Assembly: GCF_002102255.1 (NCBI RefSeq)
Contig: NZ_LQPH01000171.1
Location: 62,001 to 126,000 of the forward strand
Source of the DNA: Mycobacterium nebraskense
GTDB taxonomy: Bacteria > Actinomycetota > Actinomycetes > Mycobacteriales > Mycobacteriaceae
Length of the DNA stretch: 64,000 bases
Direction of reading: 5' to 3'
Positions 1 through 8,052 of this stretch are shown here, piece by piece; the stretch's first letter is position 1, and each line of letters opens with the position of its first letter. The translations under genes and the position numbers were made by a program. The notes beneath the pieces were generated by a model. That model was not told the origin of the DNA. It searched no databases and was given only the letters and a program-made list of their open reading frames with translations.

Positions 1-117
1 TTCGACGTTGAATTCGGTTGTGAGGGACGGCAAGTCGAGGATGGCGACTGGGTCGCCCGGGAAAGCACCGCGGTCAGTCTCTGGGGCCACGACTTCACGG
101 TCGGCGCCCGCGGGTAG
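1..117 (+). CDS. hsaC: HsaC C-terminal end (partial), extradiol dioxygenase
   Basis: The first 38 codons are open in frame 1 and end at TAG (115-117), two bases before the hsaB start. The tail contains WVARESTAVSLWGHDF, which resembles the C-terminus of the iron-dependent extradiol dioxygenase HsaC (Rv3568c) that cleaves the catecholic ring A of 3,4-DHSA. The rest lies outside the window. Tight spacing to hsaB fits the hsaADCB operon of mycobacteria. The identity leans on gene order as much as on the short sequence. Confidence 0.8.
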   Translation, partial: FDVEFGCEGRQVEDGDWVARESTAVSLWGHDFTVGARG

Positions 118-119
118 TC

Positions 120-683
120 ATGTCGGCGCCGATCGATCCGCGGTCCTTCCGGCAGGTGCTGGGCCAGTTCTGCACCGGCATCACGATCATCACCACGGTG
201 CACGACGAGGTTCCGGTCGGCTTCGCCTGCCAGTCCTTCGCCGCGCTGTCGCTGGACCCGCCGTTGGTGCTGTTCTGCCCCACCAAGGTGTCGCGGTCCT
301 GGCAGGCCATCGAGGCCAGCGGCCGGTTCTGCGTCAACGTGCTGACCGAGAAGCAAAAGCACGTATCCGCGCGGTTCGGGTCGAAGGAGCCCGACAAGTT
401 CGCCGGGATCGACTGGCACGCCTCAGAACTCGGGTCGCCGATCATCGACGGGTCGCTCGCCCACATCGACTGCACAGTGGCGTCCGTGCACGACGGTGGC
501 GACCACTTCGTGGTGTTCGGCGCGGTCCAATCGTTGTCGGAGGCACCCAAGATCAAGCCGCGGCCGCTGCTGTTCTATCGCGGGGAGTACACCGGGATAG
601 AACCGGACAAGACCACGCCGGCGCAGTGGCGCGACGACCTGGAGGCGTTCCTCACCGCCACCACCCAGGACACCTGGCTTTAA
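120..683 (+). CDS. hsaB: HsaB, flavin reductase of the 3-HSA hydroxylase
   Basis: 187 aa, the same length as Rv3567c. It is a small flavin-reductase-domain protein (split-barrel FMN-binding fold) with the typical N-terminal pattern FRQVLGQFCTGITIITT and a central segment DPPLVLFCPTKVSRSW near residues 45-60. The family supplies reduced flavin to HsaA, which hydroxylates 3-HSA to a catechol. The ATG lies two bases after the hsaC stop, so it is the last gene of the hsa operon. A strong hairpin follows. No HsaA/D genes are visible because the window begins inside hsaC. Confidence 0.95.
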   Translation: MSAPIDPRSFRQVLGQFCTGITIITTVHDEVPVGFACQSFAALSLDPPLVLFCPTKVSRSWQAIEASGRFCVNVLTEKQKHVSARFGSKEPDKFAGIDWHASELGSPIIDGSLAHIDCTVASVHDGGDHFVVFGAVQSLSEAPKIKPRPLLFYRGEYTGIEPDKTTPAQWRDDLEAFLTATTQDTWL

Positions 684-801
684 ACGCTTGTGCGAGTTCG
701 GGCATCGCCCGCTTGCCGACGATTCGCTGTTGCGTTCCCCGACTTGATATTCCGCGCCGACGCTTCCATGCAAGCGGTCTGTGCGCCCGGCTGGGTGGAA
801 A

Positions 802-848
802 TGGGCTACCCGATGGCTCGTTGAGGGGGCGAGCCAGCGGGTAGCCCA
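802..848. terminator. Bidirectional hairpin between hsaB and the convergent coiled-coil gene
   Basis: Arms 802-812 (TGGGCTACCCG) and 838-848 pair perfectly over 11 bases. A second stem, 815-820 with 830-835 (GGCTCG/CGAGCC), lies inside it. There is no U tract, as is usual for mycobacterial terminators. It sits between two convergent genes, so it could serve both. Confidence 0.75.
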
Positions 849-858
849 GTGGCCCCAT

Positions 859-1284
859 TCAGCCGGTGGTCGACCGATCTGATCCGGTGTCGTGGCGGTT
901 GCCGGCCTCCACGGCCTCGGGATCGGCCGCTTGCTTTCCCGCCCGGGGGTCAAGGCTGTCAGCACGGTTCCATTGCTCGTGGAGCTGCTCGCGCGATGTC
1001 GCGGCTTCGTTTTGGTGCTCCGCCGCCCGCTCTTGCAGCCGTGCGGCTTCGGCCGCCTTGACCTCGGCCTCGGCCTGTGCGGCGCGAGCCTTGGCGGCCG
1101 TTTCTTGCGCAAGTGCTTCGCGCCGCTCGACTTTGGCCGTGGCCAGGCTCGCTTGTTCGCGAATCTGCTCGGCTTGCCGCTGCCGTCGACGGCGCCGCAT
1201 GCTGCTGAACGCGACGAGGAAGACGACAATCAACAAGATTGCCGCGGCGGCGATCACGATCCAGATAACGCTGCTATTCATCAT
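859..1284 (-). CDS. Small single-pass membrane protein with long coiled coil
   Basis: 141 aa. Residues about 5-28 form one hydrophobic helix (VIWIVIAAAAILLIVVFLVAF), followed by a basic stop-transfer run MRRRRRQRQ. Residues about 38-100 are an Ala/Glu/Arg/Gln-rich coiled coil. The tail is acidic and polar. This matches an N-in or N-out anchor with a cytoplasmic coiled coil, seen in many small mycobacterial proteins of unknown role. Two ATGs (1284 and 1281) are adjacent, so the exact start is open. No function is assigned. It is convergent to hsaB and belongs to the accessory block 859-5971. Confidence 0.75.
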   Translation of the reverse strand: MMNSSVIWIVIAAAAILLIVVFLVAFSSMRRRRRQRQAEQIREQASLATAKVERREALAQETAAKARAAQAEAEVKAAEAARLQERAAEHQNEAATSREQLHEQWNRADSLDPRAGKQAADPEAVEAGNRHDTGSDRSTTG

Positions 1285-1382
1285 CGGCTCCCGTCAGATC
1301 GGTTTCCGGCTGGTACTGGGCACTGGCTCGTAGTGGGATCCCCGTATTTGGCGCAAGTAAAACAACGGACTGCAATCACGGC

Positions 1383-1589
1383 TTCGACCGGCGGGGGATA
1401 CTGCTGCTCACGGCGTGCCCGGTGCTCGTGGGACTCGCGGCTGCGGGTGGTTATGCGATAGGCAGCGGGCTCGTACGCGCCGTCTATATGGCGCCCGTCC
1501 TTGCCTTGCAGTTGAGTCTTGCGGTGCTGTTCCTCAGTGCCTACCGGCGTGCCCGTGCTGTTGCGGACAAGACGGATCCTCCGGCGTGA
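1383..1589 (+). pseudogene. Remnant or unusual small two-helix membrane ORF without a clear start
   Basis: Reading from 1383 to the TGA at 1587-1589 gives a strongly protein-like sequence with two hydrophobic helices (about ILLLTACPVLVGLAAAGGY and VYMAPVLALQLSLAVLFL) and a basic end AYRRARAVADK. Third positions are mostly G or C, as in a real gene. The frame stays open upstream to at least 1290, but I find no ATG, GTG or TTG before GTG 1422, which lies inside the first helix and has no ribosome binding site. It overlaps the end of the opposite-strand Ddn-like gene by 56 bases. It is either a decayed gene that lost its start or a gene with an unusual start. Confidence 0.4.
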
Positions 1590-2052
1590 TCCGGAAGACG
1601 GGGTAGCGCGCAGCGATGCGCTCGAATTCCGCCAATGGTGCGTTGCTGGTGAGCGGGATGTGTGGGCGCGCTCCGGGCGCGACGGCGACGTAGCGCCGCA
1701 AGATGGGTGCGCGGCCATCGATGGCAACCTCAAGCAGGTGCACCTGTTCGGCGTGCCTGCGTCGCATGACGGCCCGCCCGTCGGCAGCGCGAACATTTCG
1801 CACCCAGTTCACGTCGTTGCCAAGCATCGACACCAGGTAGCGCTCGCCGTCGTAATCCACCACAACAACGGGGACACAGACCACTCGGCCGGAGCGCCGT
1901 CCAAGCACCTCGAGGGTCATCGCCCGCGTCGGGGACAGTACGCTGGCCGAATACTGCAGTGCGGATAGCCGATTCATCACTCTGGCCGGAAAGCCCGGTC
2001 GCCCACCGCGATACATCCACCGCTTGGCGCCGTACAGCCAGTCGACAACCAT
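1534..2052 (-). CDS. Ddn-like deazaflavin (F420)-dependent oxidoreductase family protein
   Basis: 172 aa from ATG 2052. An alternative GTG at 2064 overlaps the TAG of the kinase gene upstream, so the two are probably translationally coupled. The pattern LEVLGRRSGRVVCVPVVVVDYDGERYLVSMLGNDVNWVRNVRAA, split over residues about 50-95, matches the split-barrel nitroreductase/Ddn family that binds F420 (compare TTGRKTGEPRVSPLL in Ddn at 22488-22940). The substrate is unknown. It is one of three Ddn-family genes in the window. The C-terminal tail is His/Gly-rich and may be variable. Confidence 0.75.
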   Translation of the reverse strand: MVVDWLYGAKRWMYRGGRPGFPARVMNRLSALQYSASVLSPTRAMTLEVLGRRSGRVVCVPVVVVDYDGERYLVSMLGNDVNWVRNVRAADGRAVMRRRHAEQVHLLEVAIDGRAPILRRYVAVAPGARPHIPLTSNAPLAEFERIAARYPVFRITPEDPSCPQQHGHAGRH

Positions 2053-2063
2053 GCTGACCGTCA

Positions 2064-5000
2064 CTACATGAAGTCCAGCGCCTCCACGGTCGCGATCGGG
2101 CCCTCGTGGGTCGGCCGGTTCGCGCCGCCGATGCAGTAGACGGTGTTCCCCACCGTCGCCACTACCTCGGCGTGGCGCGCGGTGGGCATCGGGGGCAAGG
2201 TGCTCCACTTCGCGTCGGCGATGTCGTACATCTCGACGACGTTCAGCACCATCGTCGGTTCCTCGCCGCCGACCACCACGATGCGGCCGTCGATGTAGGT
2301 CGCACCGTAACTCCCGCGCGGGGTCGGCATGCCCACCAGCTTCGTCCAGGTGCCCGATTGAGGATCGAACCGTTCATTCGCCGAGGAGTTCTTGTCGGCG
2401 GAAAGGAATCGACCGCCGATCGCGTACACGTAGGTGCCGTCCGACACCGCGGCCAGATGTTCGCGCGGGGTCGGCATGTCGGCGGCGTCCTTCCACGAAC
2501 TGCCGTCGAACACCTCGGTCTGCGGAACGATATGTTTGGCGTTCTGGCCGCCCACCGCGACGAGTTTGTCACCCACCACCGCCGCGGCAGGCGCCGCGCG
2601 CGCGTGCGTGAGATGCGGCAGCTCAACCCAATTGCCGCCACGCAGTGCGAACACCTTGTCGGATGCGTCGGCGAGTTGATCGCTCGCACCGCCGAGCACC
2701 ACCACCTCGCCGCGGTAGGTCGTCGCCGCGGCGTGGTGCAGCGGGATGGGTAGTGGCGGCCCGGTCTGCCAGGCGCCGGTGTGCGGGTCATAGCTCTCGA
2801 CGGTCTGCAGCGGGGTGCCGTTCCGCAGGCCGCCCACGATCCAGATCTTGTCGCCCTGGACGGCCCAGGCCGTCATCAGCCGAGCGGTCGGCGCGTCCGG
2901 AAGCGACCGCCACTGCGCCGCCGGCTGGATCCTGCGGGCCGGCAGTTTCAGCGCTTCGGCCGACGAGGTGAGCTGGCCGTCGCCGACGGCGGTCGACCCG
3001 CCGATCGCGTACACGGACTTCTCGACCGCGTCGACGGCCATGCCATGCCGCGGGGTCGTCATGTCGGGCAACCCAGACCATGTCTTTGTCATCAGGTCGA
3101 ACGCGGAGACGCTCCTGAGGAGTTGCCCCGCGGACATGCCCCCGACGGCGACCAGGCGCCCGTCGACGATCGCCACGCCGAGGTCGCTGCGCGGCTGGGG
3201 CAGCGCGGGCAACGACGTCCAGGCCTTAGCGGCCGGGTCGTACGCCTCGACCGCCGCCAGGTCTGCGCTGCCGTTGGTGCCGCCCACGGTGTAGACCTGT
3301 TTTCCGTCCGAGGCCGCGGCCAGCATCTGGCGCGGGGTCGGGATGGGCGCGCCGAGGGTCCAGGCGTTGCCGTCGAACACCTCGGTGGTGTTCAGCAGCG
3401 CGCCGGCCGCGTCGACACCGCCCGTGACGATCAGGCGGTCGCCCACCACAGCCGCCGCGGCGGCGGCCCGGGGCTGCAGCAGGTGCGGAAGCTCGACCCA
3501 GCGGCTGTTGATGACCCGCCAAACCTGGTCGGTCGCAACGTTTTTGCCACCTTCGGATTTCCAGCCGCCGAGTACGACGGGGTTTCCCTGCCAGGTGACC
3601 GCCATCGCGTGCGAGACCGGGACCGGCAGGTCGTCGCCGACCTTCCAGCTGTCGATGACGGGGTCATAGCCCTCCTGCAATCCGGTGAGGGCGCCGTCGC
3701 TGCGGATCCCGCCGAAGATCCAGATCGTGCCGTCGGCCTGCGTGGTGGCCGCCGCGTCCCGCGAAATGCGCGCGTTGGTGATCGGCTTCCACTGCATGGG
3801 CGGCTGCGCGGTCGGCTTGGTGGAAGCGCCTTTCGAACCGGCGTTGTTGTCGGGCGAAAGCGCGAAATAGACACCGCCGACCACCAACAGCAGAGCAGCG
3901 GCGATCGCGCCGGCCGACAACGCGACGCGGTTCCGCTTTTTCCCGGGCTCCGCGAACCACGCGGCCGCCCGCGCCCTGGGACCGCGCGGCGGGCCCTGGG
4001 CGCCGCCGTTTCGGCCTGACGGCGCGGCAGCTTTGGGCGGCCGCACCTTCGGTTGCGTAGCCGACCCGTGCCCGCCCCGCAGCAAGCTGGCGGCCTCCGC
4101 TAACCCAGCTGGTCCGGATTGCGGCAATGCCGCGGTCTCCAGCTCGTGTCGGCGATCGATCGGCGCGCCGATCGCGGAGGTCGGGTCGTTGTGCCCGGTC
4201 GGCCCACGCGGTGGCGCGGGCATGCTCGACGTGTTCAGGGCCGACGGCCGCGCCACCTCGCTGTACCCCCCAGGGGGGACCGGCGCTGCATACGGGACAT
4301 CCGCCGCCACGCCAGAGGGGCGTCCGGTGATCGCCATTGCGTCCGGTTTGAGGCCGTTGAGCCGCTGGGCGGCCTGCAGGTCGCGGCCGAACTCCTCGGC
4401 CGAGGCGGGCCGGTCGGCCGGGTCGATCGACATCGCCTTCTCGATCGCCGAGCACACCGCGTCCGGGATGCCGTCGGGACGCATGTCCGGGATCCCGGTG
4501 GTACTGATCCGCAAATACTGCGCGATCAGGTCCTCGCCCTTTTGGCGCTCGTGCGCGGCGTTGCCCGCGATGAGTGCGTAGAGCGTGGCGCCCAGTGAAT
4601 ACATGTCGGAGGCGACCGTGGCCGGATTGCCCGTCATCACCTCGGGCGCGGTGTAATCGATAGTGCCGGAGAAGAACCCGGTCGCCGTCTCGTACCCGCC
4701 TTCGATGTGGGCGATTCCGAAGTCACTCAGTTGCGGCTCGCCGTAGTCGTTCAGCAGTATGTTCGCCGGCTTGATGTCGCGGTGCAAGGTACCGGTTCGG
4801 TGCGCGGTTTCGAGTGCGCCGCAAAGCTTTACGCCGATGTGCAACGTCTCGGGCCAGGGCACCGGCCCCTCCCGGCGCAGCCGGACCGCCAGCGAATCCG
4901 CCGAGTGGTACGGCATCACGATGTATGGCTTGCCGCTCGCGGTGACGCCGACCCGCAGGATGTTGACGATGTTCGGATGCCCGGAAAGCCCACCCATCGC

Positions 5001-5222
5001 GTAGCCCTCGCGAAGGAACCGTTCCCGGCTGTCGTCGTCGATGTGCGACGGCAGCACCTTCACCGCAACGTTTCGCCCGAGGGCGGTCTCGTAGCAGCAG
5101 TAGATGACCCCTGCCCCGCCACGGGCTACTTGGCGCGCGTCTTCGAACCCCGCGGCCGCCAGCTCCGCGGCGATGCCGCTCGGTACCGGTGCGACACTCT
5201 CGGGCCGTGGCTCTTCAGGCAT
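2064..5222 (-). CDS. Receptor-type Ser/Thr protein kinase with two extracellular kelch propellers
   Basis: 1052 aa. The kinase domain covers about residues 25-285 with a glycine loop ARGGAGVIY, catalytic Lys55, HRDIKPANI (Asp149), DFG (167-169) and APE (192-194), so it looks active. Residues 290-430 are a Pro/Ala/Gly linker. One transmembrane helix lies at about 432-455. The outer part (470-1052) holds twelve kelch-type blades marked by GG pairs (for example FGGIRSDG, VTGGVDAAG, VGGQNAK, IGGANRP). The second six repeat the first six closely, suggesting two tandem six-bladed propellers. The layout resembles PknD (kinase, membrane, propeller) but with kelch instead of NHL repeats. The ligand is unknown. 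A Ddn-like gene follows with overlapping stop and start. Confidence 0.9.
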   Translation of the reverse strand: MPEEPRPESVAPVPSGIAAELAAAGFEDARQVARGGAGVIYCCYETALGRNVAVKVLPSHIDDDSRERFLREGYAMGGLSGHPNIVNILRVGVTASGKPYIVMPYHSADSLAVRLRREGPVPWPETLHIGVKLCGALETAHRTGTLHRDIKPANILLNDYGEPQLSDFGIAHIEGGYETATGFFSGTIDYTAPEVMTGNPATVASDMYSLGATLYALIAGNAAHERQKGEDLIAQYLRISTTGIPDMRPDGIPDAVCSAIEKAMSIDPADRPASAEEFGRDLQAAQRLNGLKPDAMAITGRPSGVAADVPYAAPVPPGGYSEVARPSALNTSSMPAPPRGPTGHNDPTSAIGAPIDRRHELETAALPQSGPAGLAEAASLLRGGHGSATQPKVRPPKAAAPSGRNGGAQGPPRGPRARAAAWFAEPGKKRNRVALSAGAIAAALLLVVGGVYFALSPDNNAGSKGASTKPTAQPPMQWKPITNARISRDAAATTQADGTIWIFGGIRSDGALTGLQEGYDPVIDSWKVGDDLPVPVSHAMAVTWQGNPVVLGGWKSEGGKNVATDQVWRVINSRWVELPHLLQPRAAAAAAVVGDRLIVTGGVDAAGALLNTTEVFDGNAWTLGAPIPTPRQMLAAASDGKQVYTVGGTNGSADLAAVEAYDPAAKAWTSLPALPQPRSDLGVAIVDGRLVAVGGMSAGQLLRSVSAFDLMTKTWSGLPDMTTPRHGMAVDAVEKSVYAIGGSTAVGDGQLTSSAEALKLPARRIQPAAQWRSLPDAPTARLMTAWAVQGDKIWIVGGLRNGTPLQTVESYDPHTGAWQTGPPLPIPLHHAAATTYRGEVVVLGGASDQLADASDKVFALRGGNWVELPHLTHARAAPAAAVVGDKLVAVGGQNAKHIVPQTEVFDGSSWKDAADMPTPREHLAAVSDGTYVYAIGGRFLSADKNSSANERFDPQSGTWTKLVGMPTPRGSYGATYIDGRIVVVGGEEPTMVLNVVEMYDIADAKWSTLPPMPTARHAEVVATVGNTVYCIGGANRPTHEGPIATVEALDFM

Positions 5223-5368
5223 TTGCTGGCGCTCAACCCTCCGCGAAGTAGATTTGGCGAGCTCAAGATTAGCGCTCAGAACCCCGCGGGTGTGCCTTTC
5301 GGCAACCTTCGTTCACCCGGCCACGATCCGGGCCGGGGCAGTTAGCCGGCAAGCCCGGTCGGCCACGC

Positions 5369-5971
5369 TCAGGCGTCGATGGTCGGGGGGCCTTCGTACG
5401 GCCGTTGCAGCGCGGCGAATTCGGGTATGCCGGCCATGGTCAGCACGGCCTCCAGCAGCCGAACGCCGTCCTCTTTGTCGGGTCTGCGGGTCAGGACCGG
5501 TCCGGAGAACGCGCGGCCATCGACCGCGATGATCGGGCTGCCGGCCTCGTCGCCCAGGGCATCTTGGCTGGCTTGGTGCGCCCGCCTGACCGCGTCGTCG
5601 AAGCCGCTGTCGTCGAGCGCTTCGGCGAGGCGTTCTTCGAGGCCGTTCTCGGCGAGGGCCTCGCGGATCCCGGCCGCGGTGAGGTCCTCCCGGCGCACGT
5701 GAATGCGACGGCCAATCGAGTCATAGAGGCCCGCGAACGCGTCTGGTCCGCGCTCGGCGACGGCCGCGGCGAACAGGCGTCCCAGCCGCGTCGAGCGCTC
5801 CATCATGTCTTGTTGTTTCGCGTCGGCGTCCTGGCCCTCATTGAGGACCGCCAGGCTCATCTGCCGCAGGGCGACTTGCGTGTGGGTCGATTGCGCGGCG
5901 ACGAGCAGCCAGCGCGCGGTCACCCAGGAGAAAGGACAGACGGGGTCGAGGTACAGGTCGACGGCGGCCAC
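5369..5971 (-). CDS. DsbA-fold protein, Rv2466c-like, with a CPFS active site
   Basis: 200 aa from GTG 5971. This start is chosen because AAGGAGG lies five bases upstream; an in-frame ATG at 6013 has no such site. The N-terminus AAVDLYLDPVCPFSWVTARW and the motif LAVLNE match the mycothiol-linked nitroreductase/DsbA family of Rv2466c (about 207 aa, CPWC active site). Here the second cysteine is replaced: Cys12-Pro-Phe-Ser15. The conserved late segment SPIIAVDGRAFSGPVLTR is present. It is likely a cytosolic thiol oxidoreductase or transferase; a one-cysteine mechanism is inferred. It is divergent from nat. Confidence 0.8.
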   Translation of the reverse strand: MAAVDLYLDPVCPFSWVTARWLLVAAQSTHTQVALRQMSLAVLNEGQDADAKQQDMMERSTRLGRLFAAAVAERGPDAFAGLYDSIGRRIHVRREDLTAAGIREALAENGLEERLAEALDDSGFDDAVRRAHQASQDALGDEAGSPIIAVDGRAFSGPVLTRRPDKEDGVRLLEAVLTMAGIPEFAALQRPYEGPPTIDA

Positions 5972-6067
5972 GGGCTCCTCCTTCGCGTCAAGGCTTGAAC
6001 TACCGAACGGCATACCCGCTACCGGCCGTCGCACGCCCGCCGATGGCGATGGCAGCAGAATGGTCCT

Positions 6068-6898
6068 ATGACGCTGAACCTGGGCGAGTACTTCGAGCGC
6101 ATCGGCTATGGCGGCGACGCGGCGCCCAACCTCGATGTGCTGCACGCTTTGGTCAGCGCGCACACGAAAGCGATTCCCTTCGAGAACCTCGATCCGGTGA
6201 TGGGGGTGCCGGTCGATGACCTGAGCCCGGGAGCCCTTGCCGGCAAGCTGGTTCACCGCGGCCGCGGGGGCTATTGCTACGAGCACAACGGGTTGATGGG
6301 CTACGTGCTGACCGAGCTCGGCTTCCGGGTGCGGCGACTGGCCGGCCGGGTGGTCTGGATGCGGCCGCCCGACGCGCCGTCACCGCCGCAGACCCACACC
6401 GTGTTGGCGGTGACGTTCCCCGGCTCCCACGGTTCCTACCTCGTCGACGTGGGCTTCGGCGGGCAGACCCCAACCTCGCCACTGCGCATAGAAACCGGCA
6501 CCGTCCAGCAGACAACGCACGAGCCCTACCGGCTGGAGGACCATGGCGACGGCTTGGTCTTGCAGGCCCAGGTTCGCGGCGAGTGGCAACCCCTCTACGT
6601 GTTCAGCACCCGGACCGCACCGGACATCGACTTGGAAGTGGGCAGCTGGTTCGTCTCGACCCACCCCTCGTCGCACTTCGTGACCGGCCTGACGGCCGCG
6701 CGCGTCACCGACGACGCCCGGCTGAACCTGGCCGGCCGGAACCTGGCCATCCACCGCGCCGACGGCAGCGAGAAGATCCGCCTCGACGACGCGGCGGCGG
6801 TGGTCGACACCCTCAGCGATCGGTTCGGCATCAACGTGGCCGATGCCGGCGAACGGGGCGCGCTCGAGGCTCGCCTCGACAAGATCCTGGACGCCTAG
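6068..6898 (+). CDS. nat: Arylamine N-acetyltransferase
   Basis: 276 aa. It carries the full Cys-His-Asp triad of the family: Cys70 (RGRGGYCYEHN), His110 (PPQTH) and Asp127 (YLVDVGFGGQ). It closely resembles mycobacterial NAT (Rv3566c), which acetylates or propionylates arylamines from acyl-CoA and is thought to use propionyl-CoA made during cholesterol breakdown. Its stop overlaps the stop of the convergent aminotransferase gene. In H37Rv nat directly follows the hsa genes; here 5.3 kb of other genes lie between. Confidence 0.95.
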   Translation: MTLNLGEYFERIGYGGDAAPNLDVLHALVSAHTKAIPFENLDPVMGVPVDDLSPGALAGKLVHRGRGGYCYEHNGLMGYVLTELGFRVRRLAGRVVWMRPPDAPSPPQTHTVLAVTFPGSHGSYLVDVGFGGQTPTSPLRIETGTVQQTTHEPYRLEDHGDGLVLQAQVRGEWQPLYVFSTRTAPDIDLEVGSWFVSTHPSSHFVTGLTAARVTDDARLNLAGRNLAIHRADGSEKIRLDDAAAVVDTLSDRFGINVADAGERGALEARLDKILDA

Positions 6899-8052
6899 AG
6901 CCAGGTGCCGATGCGCCGCACGGCCTCTTCGATGTCGCCCGTCGGCCCGGCGAACGACAGCCGGACGAACGAATTGCCGTGCGTGGTGTCGAAATCGATA
7001 CCGGGTGCGATGGCAACGCCGGTCTCGTTCAACAGTTTCGAGCAGAACGCGATCGAGTCATTGGTGTGGTCCGACACGTCGGCGTAGACGTAGAACGCGC
7101 CGTCGGTGGGGGCCAGCCGGTCGATGCCGATTTGGCGCAGCCCATCCAGCAGCAGCGCGCGGTTGGTCGCGTAGTGGTGCAGGTTGCCGTCGGCCTCGGC
7201 GGTCGCTTCCGGGGTGAAGGCCGCCACCCCGGCGATCTGCGAGAGCACCGGCGGGCAGATGGTGAAGTTGCCGGTCAGCCTGTCCACCGCTCGCAGCAGT
7301 GCGGGCGGCACCAGCATCCAGCCCAGCCGCCAGCCCGTCATCGCGTAATACTTCGAAAAGCTGTTGACCACCACGGCGTCTCGTGATGTCTGCCAGGCGC
7401 AGCTGGTCTGCGGCGCGCCCTCGTAGACCAGGCCGTGGTAAACCTCGTCACTGATCAGCCGCACCCCGGACGTCTCGCACCACGACGCGATGGCGGCCAA
7501 TTCCGCCGGCGCGATGACGGTTCCGGTGGGATTGGCCGGGCTGGCGACGATCACGCCGTGGGGCGGCGGGTCGAGCTCGGCGAGCATCTGCACGGTGGGC
7601 TGGAAGCGGGTCTGCGGTCCGCATGGGATCTCAACCACCTCACATCCCAACGCGGACAAGATGTTTCGATAGCACGGATAGCCGGGAGTGGCCAGAGCCA
7701 CCCGGTCACCCGCGTCGAAGCACGCCAGAAACGCGAGCAGGAATCCGCCGGAGGAACCGGTGGTGACCACCACATCGTCGGGTTCGACCCGAAGCCCGTG
7801 CTGGCGCTGGTAATCCGCCGCTATCGCCGCGCGCAGCTCGGGGATGCCCAGCGTCACGGTATAACCCAGCTCGTTGAGGTGCAGGGCGGAGGCCGCGGCC
7901 GCCCGCACCGGCTCCGGCGCCCCCACGCTGGGCTGGCCCGCCGACAGGTTCACCAGATCTCCGTGGCTGCGCTGTCGCTCGGCGGCCGCCAGCCACACGT
8001 CCATCACATAGAACGGTGGGATGGCGGCGCGCAGCGCGACATGGTCGTTCAC
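6895..8052 (-). CDS. aspB: PLP-dependent class I aminotransferase (Rv3565 homologue)
   Basis: 385 aa from GTG 8052, which overlaps the fadE33 stop as GTGA. The fold-type I signature VVNSFSKYYAMTGWRLGW contains the PLP lysine; TTGSSGGFLLAFLACFDAGD is the phosphate-binding region and SPANPTG is present. It is the last gene of the fadD3-fadE31-fadE32-fadE33 operon, matching H37Rv Rv3565 (named aspB). The amino donor and its role in steroid catabolism are not established. A longer reading frame to 8883 is only an artefact overlapping fadE33. Confidence 0.9.
   Translation of the reverse strand: MNDHVALRAAIPPFYVMDVWLAAAERQRSHGDLVNLSAGQPSVGAPEPVRAAAASALHLNELGYTVTLGIPELRAAIAADYQRQHGLRVEPDDVVVTTGSSGGFLLAFLACFDAGDRVALATPGYPCYRNILSALGCEVVEIPCGPQTRFQPTVQMLAELDPPPHGVIVASPANPTGTVIAPAELAAIASWCETSGVRLISDEVYHGLVYEGAPQTSCAWQTSRDAVVVNSFSKYYAMTGWRLGWMLVPPALLRAVDRLTGNFTICPPVLSQIAGVAAFTPEATAEADGNLHHYATNRALLLDGLRQIGIDRLAPTDGAFYVYADVSDHTNDSIAFCSKLLNETGVAIAPGIDFDTTHGNSFVRLSFAGPTGDIEEAVRRIGTWL

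Noticed and set aside
2140..3830. DNA-level tandem repeats in the kinase gene
   Set aside because: The similarity is protein-level kelch repetition; no long direct DNA repeats were seen.
2781..4019. Long plus-strand frame (412 codons) opposite the kelch kinase
   Set aside because: It is the GC-driven antisense shadow of a kinase/kelch gene whose domains are clear; the shadow protein is Arg/Gly/Asp-rich without any domain.
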